Source of the DNA: PGZG01 sp046292765
Lineage (GTDB): Bacteria; Pseudomonadota; Gammaproteobacteria; Pseudomonadales; Alcanivoracaceae
Length of the DNA stretch: 64,000 bases
Reading direction: 5' to 3'
Assembly: GCA_046292765.1 (NCBI GenBank)
Contig: JBKBQA010000002.1
Location: 496,001-560,000, forward strand
The notes under the pieces were generated by a model. The model was not told where the DNA came from and made no database searches. It saw only the letters and a list, made by a program, of their open reading frames with translations. The position numbers and the translations under genes were made by a program. Positions 35,526 through 44,588 of the stretch are shown here, one piece after another. Numbering within the stretch: position 1 is the first letter of the stretch; every line of letters begins with the position of its first letter.

Positions 35526-36631
35526 CCTCACCTTTCTCCGGCCCAACCGCAGCAACCCGCATCATCGTCGGCATGTCCGGCGGGGTCGACTCTGCCGTCG
35601 CCGCGGCCCTCCTCAAGCAGCAGGGCTATCAGGTCGAAGGCCTGTTCATGAAGAACTGGAATGAAGATGACGGCAGTGAATATTGCACCGCCCGTGAGGA
35701 CCTGCTGGATGCCATGCAGGTGGCCGGGGTGCTTGATATCGAGTTGCATACCGCCAACTTCGCCGGCGAGTACTGGGATCGGGTATTCGAACATTTTCTC
35801 GCCGAGTACCGGGCCGGTCGCACTCCCAACCCGGACATTCTCTGCAACAAGGAAATCAAGTTTCAGGCGTTTCTTGATCATGCCCTGACTCTCGGCGCCG
35901 ACGGCATCGCCACCGGTCATTACGCCCATCTTGACTATCCGGGCCTCGGCGCGAGACTGCTTCGCGCCCGTGACCGGAACAAGGATCAGACCTACTTCCT
36001 GCATGCCGTCGGCGGTGACAAGTTCCGTCGCACGCTGTTTCCGCTCGGCGATCTGGAAAAGCCGGAGGTCCGCCGTCTGGCGGGCGAGTTCGGTTTCGCC
36101 AATCACAAGAAGAAGGACTCCACCGGCATCTGCTTCATCGGCGAGCGCCGCTTCCGTGATTTTCTGCAGCAGTACCTGCCAGCCCAACCGGGGCGGATCG
36201 AGGATGATCATGGCAATCTGCTAGGCCAACATGCTGGCCTGATGTACTACACCCTCGGCCAACGTCAGGGCCTTGGCATCGGCGGGCGCGCCGATGCGGT
36301 CGAGTCGCCGTGGTACGTGGCCGCCAAGGACCTCGACCGCAATGTGCTAATTGCTGTGCAGGGCCATGATCACCCGCTGCTGCAGAGCCGCGGCCTGATC
36401 ACCTCGGCAGTGCATTGGGTGGCTGGTGAACCTCCGGCGCTATCCTGCCGTCTGAGTGCCAAGACCCGCTACCGGCAAGCGGACCAGTCCTGTAGCGTCA
36501 GCGATCAGGTCGGCAGCCGTGTCCGGGTGGAGTTTGACCAGTATCAACGTGCCGTCACGCCAGGTCAGTCGGTGGTGTTTTACGATGGCGAAGTGTGTCT
36601 TGGTGGCGCAGTGATTGAGGAGACTTTCTGA
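35522..36631 (+). CDS. mnmA: tRNA-specific 2-thiouridylase MnmA
   Basis: A 369-residue enzyme that thiolates U34 of Lys, Glu and Gln tRNAs. It has the PP-loop GMSGGVDSAVAA, the catalytic Cys pair in NPDILCNKEI and STGICFIGERRF, and the C-terminal tRNA-binding domains. Sulfur arrives through the Tus relay encoded at 18635-19538. The frame runs upstream to 35381, but the ATG at 35522 is the real start and overlaps the Nudix gene. Confidence 0.97.
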   Translation: MTSPFSGPTAATRIIVGMSGGVDSAVAAALLKQQGYQVEGLFMKNWNEDDGSEYCTAREDLLDAMQVAGVLDIELHTANFAGEYWDRVFEHFLAEYRAGRTPNPDILCNKEIKFQAFLDHALTLGADGIATGHYAHLDYPGLGARLLRARDRNKDQTYFLHAVGGDKFRRTLFPLGDLEKPEVRRLAGEFGFANHKKKDSTGICFIGERRFRDFLQQYLPAQPGRIEDDHGNLLGQHAGLMYYTLGQRQGLGIGGRADAVESPWYVAAKDLDRNVLIAVQGHDHPLLQSRGLITSAVHWVAGEPPALSCRLSAKTRYRQADQSCSVSDQVGSRVRVEFDQYQRAVTPGQSVVFYDGEVCLGGAVIEETF

Positions 36632-37252
36632 ATGGCGTCCGATCGCGAACAGGTAATGGCGCTGGGCGCCGTGTTTCAGGCTGCCCTTCTGGCAGACCAG
36701 CTGGCCACTACGGGCCAGTGCAACCGACGCAATATGGCGCCTCTGTTCAGCGCCACCCTGGCGCTGGATGCGCCCGACTATCAGACCATCTACCCGAGCC
36801 CGTCTGAATTGCGGCCCGGACTCACCCTGCTGCGCAGTGTGCTGGCCGGCCAGCAGCAGGCCAGTGACCTGCGGGCGGTGGGCCATGCCCTGGCCCTGAT
36901 CCAGTTATCTGCAGCCCTGCGTCAGGACACCGCCCTGATCAATATCCTCCGCAACCGTCTGGAAGTCCTGTCTGCCAGTCGATCGCAGTTTGACGACATC
37001 GCCGACCCGGAGGTCTGCCGACGCCTCGGCGGGATCTATCTGGATACGCTCAGCACCCTCAAGTTTCGCATTCGGGTCCATGGCGAGCCCCGCCACCTGC
37101 AGGAGGAGGATACCGCCGCCACCATCCGGGCCCTGTTCCTCGCCGGTGTCCGCGGCGCTGCCCTCTGGCACCAGGGCGGCGGTCGACGCTGGCATATGCT
37201 GTTCCGCCGCCAGCGCCTGCTCAAGGCCGCCCAGAGCCTGCTGGCTCTCTGA
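36632..37252 (+). CDS. hflD: High-frequency lysogenization protein HflD
   Basis: A 206-residue all-helical HflD (formerly YcfC). In E. coli it is membrane-associated and affects lambda CII. The ATG follows the mnmA stop without a gap, and the mnmA-hflD-purB order is conserved. Family features such as ATTGQCNRRNMAPL and the length agree. Confidence 0.93.
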   Translation: MASDREQVMALGAVFQAALLADQLATTGQCNRRNMAPLFSATLALDAPDYQTIYPSPSELRPGLTLLRSVLAGQQQASDLRAVGHALALIQLSAALRQDTALINILRNRLEVLSASRSQFDDIADPEVCRRLGGIYLDTLSTLKFRIRVHGEPRHLQEEDTAATIRALFLAGVRGAALWHQGGGRRWHMLFRRQRLLKAAQSLLAL

Positions 37253-37365
37253 CCCGAAGAGCTGGGAGCAGGAATGATTGGCCCGTCTGCAGGACGGACA
37301 TCCCGCCGCTTTTCCCGTATCATTGCGCCGCCTTTTCCGCCCCATCCGCCAGTCGAGGACCCGCC

Positions 37366-38736
37366 ATGTCTCAGTTGCTGAACCCCCTGCTCGCCATCTC
37401 CCCCGTTGACGGCCGCTATGGCAGCAAGTGCGACGCCCTGCGCGAGATCACCAGCGAGTACGGCCTGATCCGCAACCGGGTACGGGTGGAAATCCACTGG
37501 CTGGAGGCACTGGCTCGCCATCCGGACATCCGTGAAGTGCCGACCCCGAGCGCCGAGGCTGCCTATCAACTGCGCAACGTCGCTACCCGTTTCTCGCTGG
37601 AGGGCGCCAGCCGCATCAAGGACATCGAACGGACCACCAATCACGATGTGAAAGCGGTGGAGTACTTCATCAAGGAATGCATCGAGGGCAACCCTGAACT
37701 TAAGTCCATCAGCGAGTTTGTCCACTTCGCCTGCACCTCCGAAGACATCAACAACCTGTCTTACAGTCTGATGCTGGCCGACGCCCGCAAGGTCATGTTG
37801 CCGGTAATGGACAAGGTCGTCCGCGCCCTGCGACAGATGGCCCACTCCCATGCATCCGAACCGATGCTGGCGCGCACTCATGGTCAATCCGCCTCTCCCA
37901 CCACTGTCGGCAAGGAATTGGCCAATGTGGTTGCCCGTCTGCAGCGACAGCGCGACCAGTTTGCTACCGTCCCGCTGCTCGGCAAGATCAACGGCGCCGT
38001 CGGCAACTATAATGCACATCTTAGTGCCTACCCGGAGATCGACTGGCCGGCTCTTGCCCAGCAGTTTGTCGAGAGCCTCGGCCTGACCTTTAACCCCTAC
38101 ACTACCCAGATCGAACCGCATGACTGCATTGCCGAATATTTCCACGCGCTGATGCGGTTCAATACCATCGTGCTCGACTTCGATCGGGATGTATGGGGCT
38201 ACATTTCACTCGGTTATTTCAAGCAGCGCACCGTCGCTGGCGAAATCGGCTCCTCGACCATGCCGCACAAGGTCAACCCGATCGATTTCGAAAACTCGGA
38301 AGGCAATCTCGGCCTCGCCAATGCCATCATGGACCATCTGGCCGCCAAGCTACCGGTGTCGCGCTGGCAGCGTGATCTCACCGATTCGACCGTGTTGCGC
38401 AACGTCGGCGTTGGTCTCGCCCATAGCCTGATTGCCTACGAGGCATCGCTGAAAGGCATCAGCAAGCTGGAGGTCAATCCGGCGCAACTGGGTGCCGATC
38501 TGGAGGCATCGTGGGAAGTGCTGGCAGAACCGATCCAGACCGTGATGCGCCGCTATGGCATTGAAAAGCCCTACGAGAAGTTGAAAGAACTGACCCGTGG
38601 CAAAACCATTACCCGGGAAGCACTGGAAAGCTTTGTCGACGGACTGGCCATCCCGGATGACGCCAAGGCAAGACTGAAAGCGATGACCCCTGCCAGCTAT
38701 ACGGGTAACGCAGCGAATCAGGCTCGCAGGGTCTGA
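37366..38736 (+). CDS. purB: Adenylosuccinate lyase
   Basis: A 456-residue PurB that cleaves SAICAR and adenylosuccinate in purine synthesis. The lyase signature GSSTMPHKVNPIDFENSEGN contains the catalytic Ser loop, and the TSEDINN and THGQSASPTTVGKE motifs are intact. Length equals E. coli (456). GAGGA precedes the ATG at 37366. Confidence 0.97.
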   Translation: MSQLLNPLLAISPVDGRYGSKCDALREITSEYGLIRNRVRVEIHWLEALARHPDIREVPTPSAEAAYQLRNVATRFSLEGASRIKDIERTTNHDVKAVEYFIKECIEGNPELKSISEFVHFACTSEDINNLSYSLMLADARKVMLPVMDKVVRALRQMAHSHASEPMLARTHGQSASPTTVGKELANVVARLQRQRDQFATVPLLGKINGAVGNYNAHLSAYPEIDWPALAQQFVESLGLTFNPYTTQIEPHDCIAEYFHALMRFNTIVLDFDRDVWGYISLGYFKQRTVAGEIGSSTMPHKVNPIDFENSEGNLGLANAIMDHLAAKLPVSRWQRDLTDSTVLRNVGVGLAHSLIAYEASLKGISKLEVNPAQLGADLEASWEVLAEPIQTVMRRYGIEKPYEKLKELTRGKTITREALESFVDGLAIPDDAKARLKAMTPASYTGNAANQARRV

Positions 38737-38740
38737 TCCC

Positions 38741-39877
38741 GTGGTGACCCGCTTGCCACAGTTCAAGCTGCCCCTTGCTGCCGAGCAGTTTCTGCGCAAA
38801 TACTGGCAGCAGGCGCCGCTGCTGATGCGCGCCGCCGCCTCAGGCCTCGATCACCCCGACCCCGACACGCTGGCTGGACTGGCACTGGAAGATTGCGTCG
38901 AGTCACGCCTGATCAGCGGCGCCGGCGACGGCCCATGGAATGTCCAGAATGGCCCCTTCACCGAACAGGACTTTGCTGCCCTGCCGAAGCAGAACTGGAC
39001 GCTGCTGGTGCAGTCTGTCGATCACTTTATGACCGAAGTCTCGCTGTTGCTCGATAGCTTCGGCTTTCTGCCGGGCTGGCGACTGGAAGACATCATGCTG
39101 AGCTATGCCGTGCGTGGCGGTAGCGTCGGCCCGCACTATGACCGCTATGACGTGTTTCTGATTCAGGCCCGTGGCACGCGACGCTGGAAGCTGGGCCCCC
39201 ACTGCGATGACAACAGCCCAAGGCTGCCCCATGACCAATTACGGCTGCTCGCCGACATGCCCGTTACCGAAGAGTTTGTGGTCGGCCCCGGTGATGTGCT
39301 GTACCTGCCCCCGGGCGTCGGCCACTGGGGTGTTGCCGAGGCGGATGACTGTGTGACCTGGTCGGTGGGCTTTCGCGCCCCGGCGCCGGCCGACCTGCTG
39401 GCACGGCTGGCGGATGCGGCCATCGAAGGCGCTGATCAGAGCCTGTTTACCGACCCGGACCGTGCCCCCACCGACCTCCCCGAGCAGCTGACCGACGACG
39501 ATATGCGCAAACTGCGTGATCAAGCTCTGGCGCTGATGGACCGGGACGTAATGAGGCAGGCGCTGGCCAGCCTGCTGTCAGAACCCCGGCAGCCCGCCGG
39601 CCTTGATTTCGACGTCGATTGCGGGCACATTGCCGCCGCCTCACCAGACACCGTGCTGGTACGACATGGCGCCGCCCGGCTGCTGATCGACAGCAACGGC
39701 GATGCCTGGATCAACGGCGAACAACGCCCGCTCAGCGATCAGCAAAAGCCTCTGGCGACCCTGCTGGCCCGCCAGAGACAGTACACGGAAGAACAACTAC
39801 AGCCGCTGCTGAATGATGAATCCGGGCAGCTGATGGAGGAATGGATTGATGCCGGCTTCTTCACCGTTATTGAGTGA
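38741..39877 (+). CDS. roxA: Ribosomal protein uL16 3-hydroxylase (RoxA/YcfD family)
   Basis: A 378-residue JmjC-type 2-oxoglutarate/Fe(II) oxygenase. The iron-binding HxD is HYD in GPHYDRYDV and the distal His is in GVGHWGV. A C-terminal dimerisation/winged-helix region follows. E. coli YcfD hydroxylates an Arg of ribosomal protein L16. The start is a GTG at 38741, four bases after purB (a second GTG follows at once). Confidence 0.93.
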   Translation: MVTRLPQFKLPLAAEQFLRKYWQQAPLLMRAAASGLDHPDPDTLAGLALEDCVESRLISGAGDGPWNVQNGPFTEQDFAALPKQNWTLLVQSVDHFMTEVSLLLDSFGFLPGWRLEDIMLSYAVRGGSVGPHYDRYDVFLIQARGTRRWKLGPHCDDNSPRLPHDQLRLLADMPVTEEFVVGPGDVLYLPPGVGHWGVAEADDCVTWSVGFRAPAPADLLARLADAAIEGADQSLFTDPDRAPTDLPEQLTDDDMRKLRDQALALMDRDVMRQALASLLSEPRQPAGLDFDVDCGHIAAASPDTVLVRHGAARLLIDSNGDAWINGEQRPLSDQQKPLATLLARQRQYTEEQLQPLLNDESGQLMEEWIDAGFFTVIE

Positions 39878-39884
39878 TTCGACC

Positions 39885-40313
39885 ATGTCAGTGACCATCC
39901 AGCGCACTAGCTGGTCAGAGCAGGAAGGCCCGCTGCGTGGCATTCGTGAGGCTGTGTTCATTCTGGAACAACATGTCCCCGAGTCGCTGGAGTGGGACGA
40001 GCACGATACAGAGGCCACCCACTTTATCGCCATCGGCCCGAACAACACGCCGGTAGGCTGCATCCGCCTGCTACCCAACGGTCAGGTCAGTCGGCTTGCG
40101 GTGCTGGAAGCCTTTCGCAATCAGGATATCGGCTCTGCCCTGCTGGCTGCCGCTGAAGCCGAGGCCCGCAGTCGCGGCATGAACGAAATTTTTCTTCATG
40201 CCCAGACCCAGGCCACCCATTTCTACGAGAACGCCGGCTTCACCGTCAGTGGCGGTATCTTCCTCGAGGCCGATATTCCACACCGGCAGATGTTCAAGGA
40301 ACTGGCGCACTGA
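39885..40313 (+). CDS. GNAT-family N-acetyltransferase
   Basis: A 142-residue GNAT protein with acetyl-CoA-binding motif A (VSRLAVLEAFRNQDIGSALL) and the ATHFYENAGF motif B. It is ElaA/YjdJ-like. The substrate is unknown. The ATG at 39885 is preferred over 39846, which lies inside roxA. The stop overlaps the next gene by one base; this pair follows purB-roxA in Pseudomonas too. Confidence 0.88.
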   Translation: MSVTIQRTSWSEQEGPLRGIREAVFILEQHVPESLEWDEHDTEATHFIAIGPNNTPVGCIRLLPNGQVSRLAVLEAFRNQDIGSALLAAAEAEARSRGMNEIFLHAQTQATHFYENAGFTVSGGIFLEADIPHRQMFKELAH

Positions 40314-40807
40314 TGCAGCCGGTGCGCGAGGATGGGCCCCTGCCCGATGACCGCACCGCATTCGAACAGGCCTGCGATGATCTCCTTGCCGGCGCCCGGC
40401 GCTCGGTACGCATCTGGGCTGCCGATCTTGATCAACAGCTGCTTAACCGGGAACGCGTTTCCGAGCTGCTGGTGAGGCTGGCCCGACATAACCCTTCCGC
40501 TCGCGTCCGTATTCTGATTGCTGATGCCTCAGCAGCAGTGTCCGCCGGTCACCGGCTGATCTATCTTGCCCGGCGACTGCCGTCCTTTGTCAGCATCCGG
40601 GCACTGCCCGGCGAACTGAATGACAATGAGGCAAGCTGGCTGCTGGCTGATGATCAGGCGCTGCTGTGGCGGCCGGATTACCGTCACCTGCGTAACGGTC
40701 TCTGTGTTCATCAGGACCCGATGCGCAGCGGCGTATTGCTGCGTCTTTTTGATGATCGTTGGGAACAGGCCCGTGTCGACCCGTCACTACGCCAGTTGAG
40801 CCTCTGA
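40313..40807 (+). CDS. Uncharacterised protein with phospholipase D-like fold
   Basis: A 164-residue cytoplasmic protein. It resembles the DUF7931 family, which has a PLD-like fold but lacks HKD motifs here. It overlaps the GNAT gene by one base, suggesting a functional pair. Its 3' end overlaps the convergent gene at 40787 by 21 bases. Function unknown. Confidence 0.75.
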   Translation: MQPVREDGPLPDDRTAFEQACDDLLAGARRSVRIWAADLDQQLLNRERVSELLVRLARHNPSARVRILIADASAAVSAGHRLIYLARRLPSFVSIRALPGELNDNEASWLLADDQALLWRPDYRHLRNGLCVHQDPMRSGVLLRLFDDRWEQARVDPSLRQLSL

Positions 40808-41482
40808 CGACTGAACCGGGCCGCCTCGCTGCATGCTCGCCAGCAGTCTGCGCCGCGCCGCCTGATAATGTCGTTGCGACAACACACCACTCTTCAGCAT
40901 CCGACGATGCTCGGCGATCTCTGCTGCGACGCGACGACTGCCGGTAGGCAGCACCACGCTGGCACCATCAGCACGCTCGCTGATCAATGTCACAAATGCC
41001 TTACTGTCGGCACGATGAAACAGCGCACTGCTTATCCGGCAAACTGGCGTTCCGCCGATGGCGGTCCTGAACTCCCAGTGGCCCGGTCGTATCGACAGCA
41101 CTAACCAGGCCACCACCGACAGGAGTAACAGCAGCAAAGCCAACGCTGCCCCGGGATGGAGCAACAAGCCAAGCCCACCCATGGCGCCCACCACAGCAGC
41201 GATACACACCCGGCGACGAACGTCACCCCGAACCCACCGTGGTGTCGGGTTCAGATAGGCGAGATTGATGACACGCTCCGGCAGCTCCGGTTGACGGCGG
41301 TCTGTCAGGGACAGGAAGTGGCCATTGAACACCATCAGTTCCGGGGCACTGCCCAGCCAGGGCAGTTGTTGGGCAAGACGGGCATCGACACGGCGCTGGT
41401 GATCCGGCGGTACACTGACGTAGTCCTCGTCCAACAGGTGCTGAAGGCGATGCATGTCTGGGGCAAGGGGGGCCTGTTTCAT
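40787..41482 (-). CDS. Hypothetical two-TM membrane protein
   Basis: A 231-residue protein that I do not recognise. The N-terminal cytoplasmic part (1-90) contains a segment like 'VINLAYLNPTPRWVRGDVRRRV'. Two membrane segments follow at about 91-130 (AAVVGAMGGLGLLL and LALLLLLLSVVAWLVLS). A basic C-terminal helical part (170-231) ends with an Arg-rich stretch. It is convergent with the gene at 40313. Confidence 0.7.
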   Translation of the reverse strand: MKQAPLAPDMHRLQHLLDEDYVSVPPDHQRRVDARLAQQLPWLGSAPELMVFNGHFLSLTDRRQPELPERVINLAYLNPTPRWVRGDVRRRVCIAAVVGAMGGLGLLLHPGAALALLLLLLSVVAWLVLSIRPGHWEFRTAIGGTPVCRISSALFHRADSKAFVTLISERADGASVVLPTGSRRVAAEIAEHRRMLKSGVLSQRHYQAARRRLLASMQRGGPVQSSEAQLA

Positions 41483-41574
41483 ATCAGGGCTCCATCCGTA
41501 AGGTACGGAAATAGTGCCCCAAATGCATACGAACTAAATACGAACCAGTTGGCAGGGTCAGGGGGTGCGCTGCC

Positions 41575-42243
41575 TCAATTCAGACAACAGGTGAGACGCC
41601 AGAGGCCGTGACCACTGTTCCGGTACTTTTCCTCGAAATCCGTCAACACGGTCACCGGGTCCCAGCGCTCCACTGTCGGCCGTTTTCCCGTCATTTCGAG
41701 GGCCAAGGCCATTTCTTGCGGATAAACCGACCAGTTGCTGCGTAACTCCAGCTCACCACCTAGCTGCAACAACACTGGAAACACGGGATGACCGTGCCAG
41801 CGCCGCAGTAGATGCCCGGGCTTGGGCCAGGGATTGGGATACAGCAGAAAATGTCGTTCCAGACGCCAACCGGCCTGCACCATCAGGCGCCATAGATCGG
41901 CGCACTCGCCCCGCACCAGCATCAGATTGTCAGGTAGCTGCGGGAACCGGACGCTGCCCCGCTCCAGCCGCGCTGCGGACTGATCGACCCCGATGACCAG
42001 ACAGTCCCGGTTGCCCAATGCCAACTGGAACGCAGAGCGGCCGGTGCCACAACCGGAATCAAGCCATAACGGCCTGCCGATGCCGGCCCGCTGGCGCCAT
42101 TCAGAGAGCTGCTCGAAAACGCCGCGATTATGATCCGCCAGCGGCTGACGCCATGCTGACGCAAGGTGGCGTCGAACCACCGTCAGCAGCGCGGGATGGG
42201 GTCCTGACTGTTGAGACAACACGGGACGGCTGTTGCCGGACAT
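41575..42243 (-). CDS. TrmB-like SAM-dependent methyltransferase
   Basis: A 222-residue class I methyltransferase. It has a SAM-binding WLDSGCGTGRSA, then LLYPNPWPKPGHLLRRW, which corresponds to the FPDPW-x-K segment of tRNA (guanine-46-N7) methyltransferase TrmB, and a C-terminal TDFEEKYRNSGHGLW that matches the TrmB 'KFE-RG-x-LGHGVW' end. The changes (PNPW for PDPW, TDFEEKY for TKFEQRG) mark it as a diverged member, probably not the main TrmB. Function is inferred only to class. Confidence 0.75.
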   Translation of the reverse strand: MSGNSRPVLSQQSGPHPALLTVVRRHLASAWRQPLADHNRGVFEQLSEWRQRAGIGRPLWLDSGCGTGRSAFQLALGNRDCLVIGVDQSAARLERGSVRFPQLPDNLMLVRGECADLWRLMVQAGWRLERHFLLYPNPWPKPGHLLRRWHGHPVFPVLLQLGGELELRSNWSVYPQEMALALEMTGKRPTVERWDPVTVLTDFEEKYRNSGHGLWRLTCCLN

Positions 42244-42261
42244 GGGAAGTTCTTACTGAAA

Positions 42262-42294
42262 CACGGGGGCGGCAGTGTAGCCGTCGCCCCCGTG
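42262..42294 (-). terminator. Strong GC hairpin after the first large lipoprotein gene
   Basis: CACGGGGGCG and CGCCCCCGTG form a perfect 10-bp stem with a 13-base loop, 12 bases past the lipoprotein stop on the minus strand. Only a short TTT follows. Confidence 0.55.
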
Positions 42295-42305
42295 TTGGGC
42301 CAAGT

Positions 42306-44534
42306 TCAACCGCCCCGACCCCAGCCGAGCAGGGACAGCAGAGGAGCCGCGCTAAGCGCATGCTGATCGCCGTCGATGAAGTGGGCAGCCAACCCCGCCC
42401 CGAGCGGATCCAGGGTCATGGTGGCAATCAACTGCTCGCCCAGCATCAGGTAGCCACCGCGATCCGACGACGGTATCACCACCAGAGCCGACTCACTGCT
42501 GCCGACCTGATTGAACAGCAATCCGCCACCGTTCCAATGAACATCGTAGGGAATCTGCAAGCCTGGCCAGATGAGACTGGCATTACCAGACAGCGACCAG
42601 TCGGCAATTGACGGCATCGCCAGATCGGCACCACCACTGATCAGTCCAGCGGTCATGGCCGTCAACCAAGGCCAGAGCTCACCCAGCCCGACAGCACCGC
42701 CAAGTGCAACATGCACCTTCGGCAGATCGCCGACGGCCACCCCAAAGGCCACAGAGGCGGCCATGATGGGTCCGACATCAATTGCCAGACCCGCCTGACC
42801 GGGCAGGCTGAACAGCCTGTCACCCAGTGGCGTCTCAATCTCGCCACTGAGCAGGCGCAGGCTGAGCAAGCCTCCGTCACCGCCGGTCAGCGCGGCAATA
42901 CCAAGCGAACTCTGCAACGACATCGTCGCTCTGAATGGATCGGCGGGCGCAGTGACCTCGGCGAGCGTGCCCTGGCCGGAGACCGTCAACTGCAACTCCG
43001 CCACCGAGCCCATGATGGCAAGCAGACTGCTTGCCACCGCCAGCGGATCATCGCCATCGGTCAGCAACGGTGTCAGGGTCGAGAAGAAGTCGAGCAGATC
43101 CAGTCCAGGCAATCCCAGCGCCAACACCCCACTCAGATGCGCAACCGCCTGTTGATTGCCAACCCGGGCGGCAATGACTTCCATCTGTACCCGGCTCAGC
43201 CCGCCGTTGAACAGTTGTGAGCCGGGCGTCGGCACCCGAAGGTTAATGTCGACCTGCTGCCCATGCAGGCTACCGACAATCTCGACACGAGGACTAATGC
43301 TGCCGCCGGTGAGAAAACCGAGCAGATCAGTAATCGAAGGGAAGGCGCGCATGGTCGCGCTGTAGCTGTCATCCTGATGCAGCACCACATAGGTGTAACA
43401 GCGGTTAGGACGCCACAGTGCACACTGGCTATTGGCTTCGATCAATTTGCGTTCGCCGTTGACTGCGGCATCCAGTGCGTGACCCAGCGAGGTGTAGGCG
43501 ACCTGCATCATCGCCGGGATCTCGGCCCGCGGCAGCCACAGGTACTGCCCCGCCTGACGACGCAGGGCTGCATCCAGATCCAGCAGCGCGGCACCCGAGG
43601 CATAGTATTCCAGTTCATTGGTGAGGGCGGCGAAGCGGGCTTGATCCCAGTCGATCGCCAGGGCCGGATTTGCCGCGGACACCTGATGCCACTGCGCAAC
43701 CCGGGCACTGGCCGATGCCAACAACTGCTCGCCCTCCCCCAGCGCGCTGGCCACTGCGCGTGCGCTACCGAGCAGCTCCAGCAACCCGTAACGACCTTCA
43801 AGCGGCAACTGCCCGGCGAAGCGGGTGAATGTGGCAGACACACTTTGCAGAACCTCGGCCACAGGCACCTCGGCACCCTGCGCAGCAAAAGCCGCAGATA
43901 ACACACCATGCAATCTGGCGGCGTCCGAAGCGGCGAAGAACGCCACACTATTCGGGTCGGCCGGAATCAGCGCGGTAAAGTGATCCGGCAGCCCGAACAG
44001 CGCCGCCACTCGATTGCGAGCCAGATCCAGATTGTTCTGGCTCAGCCCACCGGGAAGACGTTGGGCCCACTCGGCCATCAGATGCGTCAGCGGCGTGATG
44101 GCGACCTCGCCGGCACGGAACTGCTCAGCGGTCACCAGGGTACGCAACTGAAAGCCGTCACTCAGTGCGATCCAGTCACCGAACTCGCCACCGGCACATC
44201 CCGACGGCACATCACATAGCATCCGGCTTGCCCGTTGCGATGAAAGTGAAACCGTCAAGCGAACAAGTCCATCAATCTCGCCAATGTCCAGCAGAAACCG
44301 CCCCTGATCGGTATGGGCGCGATCAAGCTCCTGCCAGAGCCCCCCGTTGTACCATTCGGCCACTACAAGGGCGTCATGCAGGCGCCCTTTCATGGCGACA
44401 CCGGAATACCCTTCCTCTGTGGGCTTCGCCACAGGCACGATTCCGGCCTCAGCAACTGTGCGATTGCCTCCACCACATGCGGTGGTGAAGATCACCATCA
44501 GGCCCATGATTGTCATGCGATAGTGCCAGCCCAT
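42306..44534 (-). CDS. Large lipoprotein of unknown function (paralogue 1)
   Basis: A 742-residue predicted lipoprotein. The signal peptide ends in the lipobox FTTAC (Cys20), followed by GGGN, which favours outer-membrane sorting. The start is the ATG at 44534, behind GAGAGGG. The N-terminal part (about 40-130) resembles a carboxypeptidase-regulatory or Ig-like domain with a conserved Cys pair (MLCDVPSGC). A helical region follows (about 140-330), then a long beta-rich region to the end. It is a diverged full-length paralogue of the next gene upstream: shared MKG/AKG start, ITPLTHL / VTPVTHL block, helical block, and a C-terminal GGYL-x2-G motif. No enzymatic motif is visible. Confidence 0.8.
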   Translation of the reverse strand: MGWHYRMTIMGLMVIFTTACGGGNRTVAEAGIVPVAKPTEEGYSGVAMKGRLHDALVVAEWYNGGLWQELDRAHTDQGRFLLDIGEIDGLVRLTVSLSSQRASRMLCDVPSGCAGGEFGDWIALSDGFQLRTLVTAEQFRAGEVAITPLTHLMAEWAQRLPGGLSQNNLDLARNRVAALFGLPDHFTALIPADPNSVAFFAASDAARLHGVLSAAFAAQGAEVPVAEVLQSVSATFTRFAGQLPLEGRYGLLELLGSARAVASALGEGEQLLASASARVAQWHQVSAANPALAIDWDQARFAALTNELEYYASGAALLDLDAALRRQAGQYLWLPRAEIPAMMQVAYTSLGHALDAAVNGERKLIEANSQCALWRPNRCYTYVVLHQDDSYSATMRAFPSITDLLGFLTGGSISPRVEIVGSLHGQQVDINLRVPTPGSQLFNGGLSRVQMEVIAARVGNQQAVAHLSGVLALGLPGLDLLDFFSTLTPLLTDGDDPLAVASSLLAIMGSVAELQLTVSGQGTLAEVTAPADPFRATMSLQSSLGIAALTGGDGGLLSLRLLSGEIETPLGDRLFSLPGQAGLAIDVGPIMAASVAFGVAVGDLPKVHVALGGAVGLGELWPWLTAMTAGLISGGADLAMPSIADWSLSGNASLIWPGLQIPYDVHWNGGGLLFNQVGSSESALVVIPSSDRGGYLMLGEQLIATMTLDPLGAGLAAHFIDGDQHALSAAPLLSLLGWGRGG

Positions 44535-44588
44535 ACCCGTCCCTCTCAACTTCCGTCGGCCATCACCAAATAAATTCACCACAATAGC

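Noticed and set aside
37036..38145. A 369-codon minus-strand frame across hflD and purB
   Set aside because: Antisense to two well-supported conserved genes.
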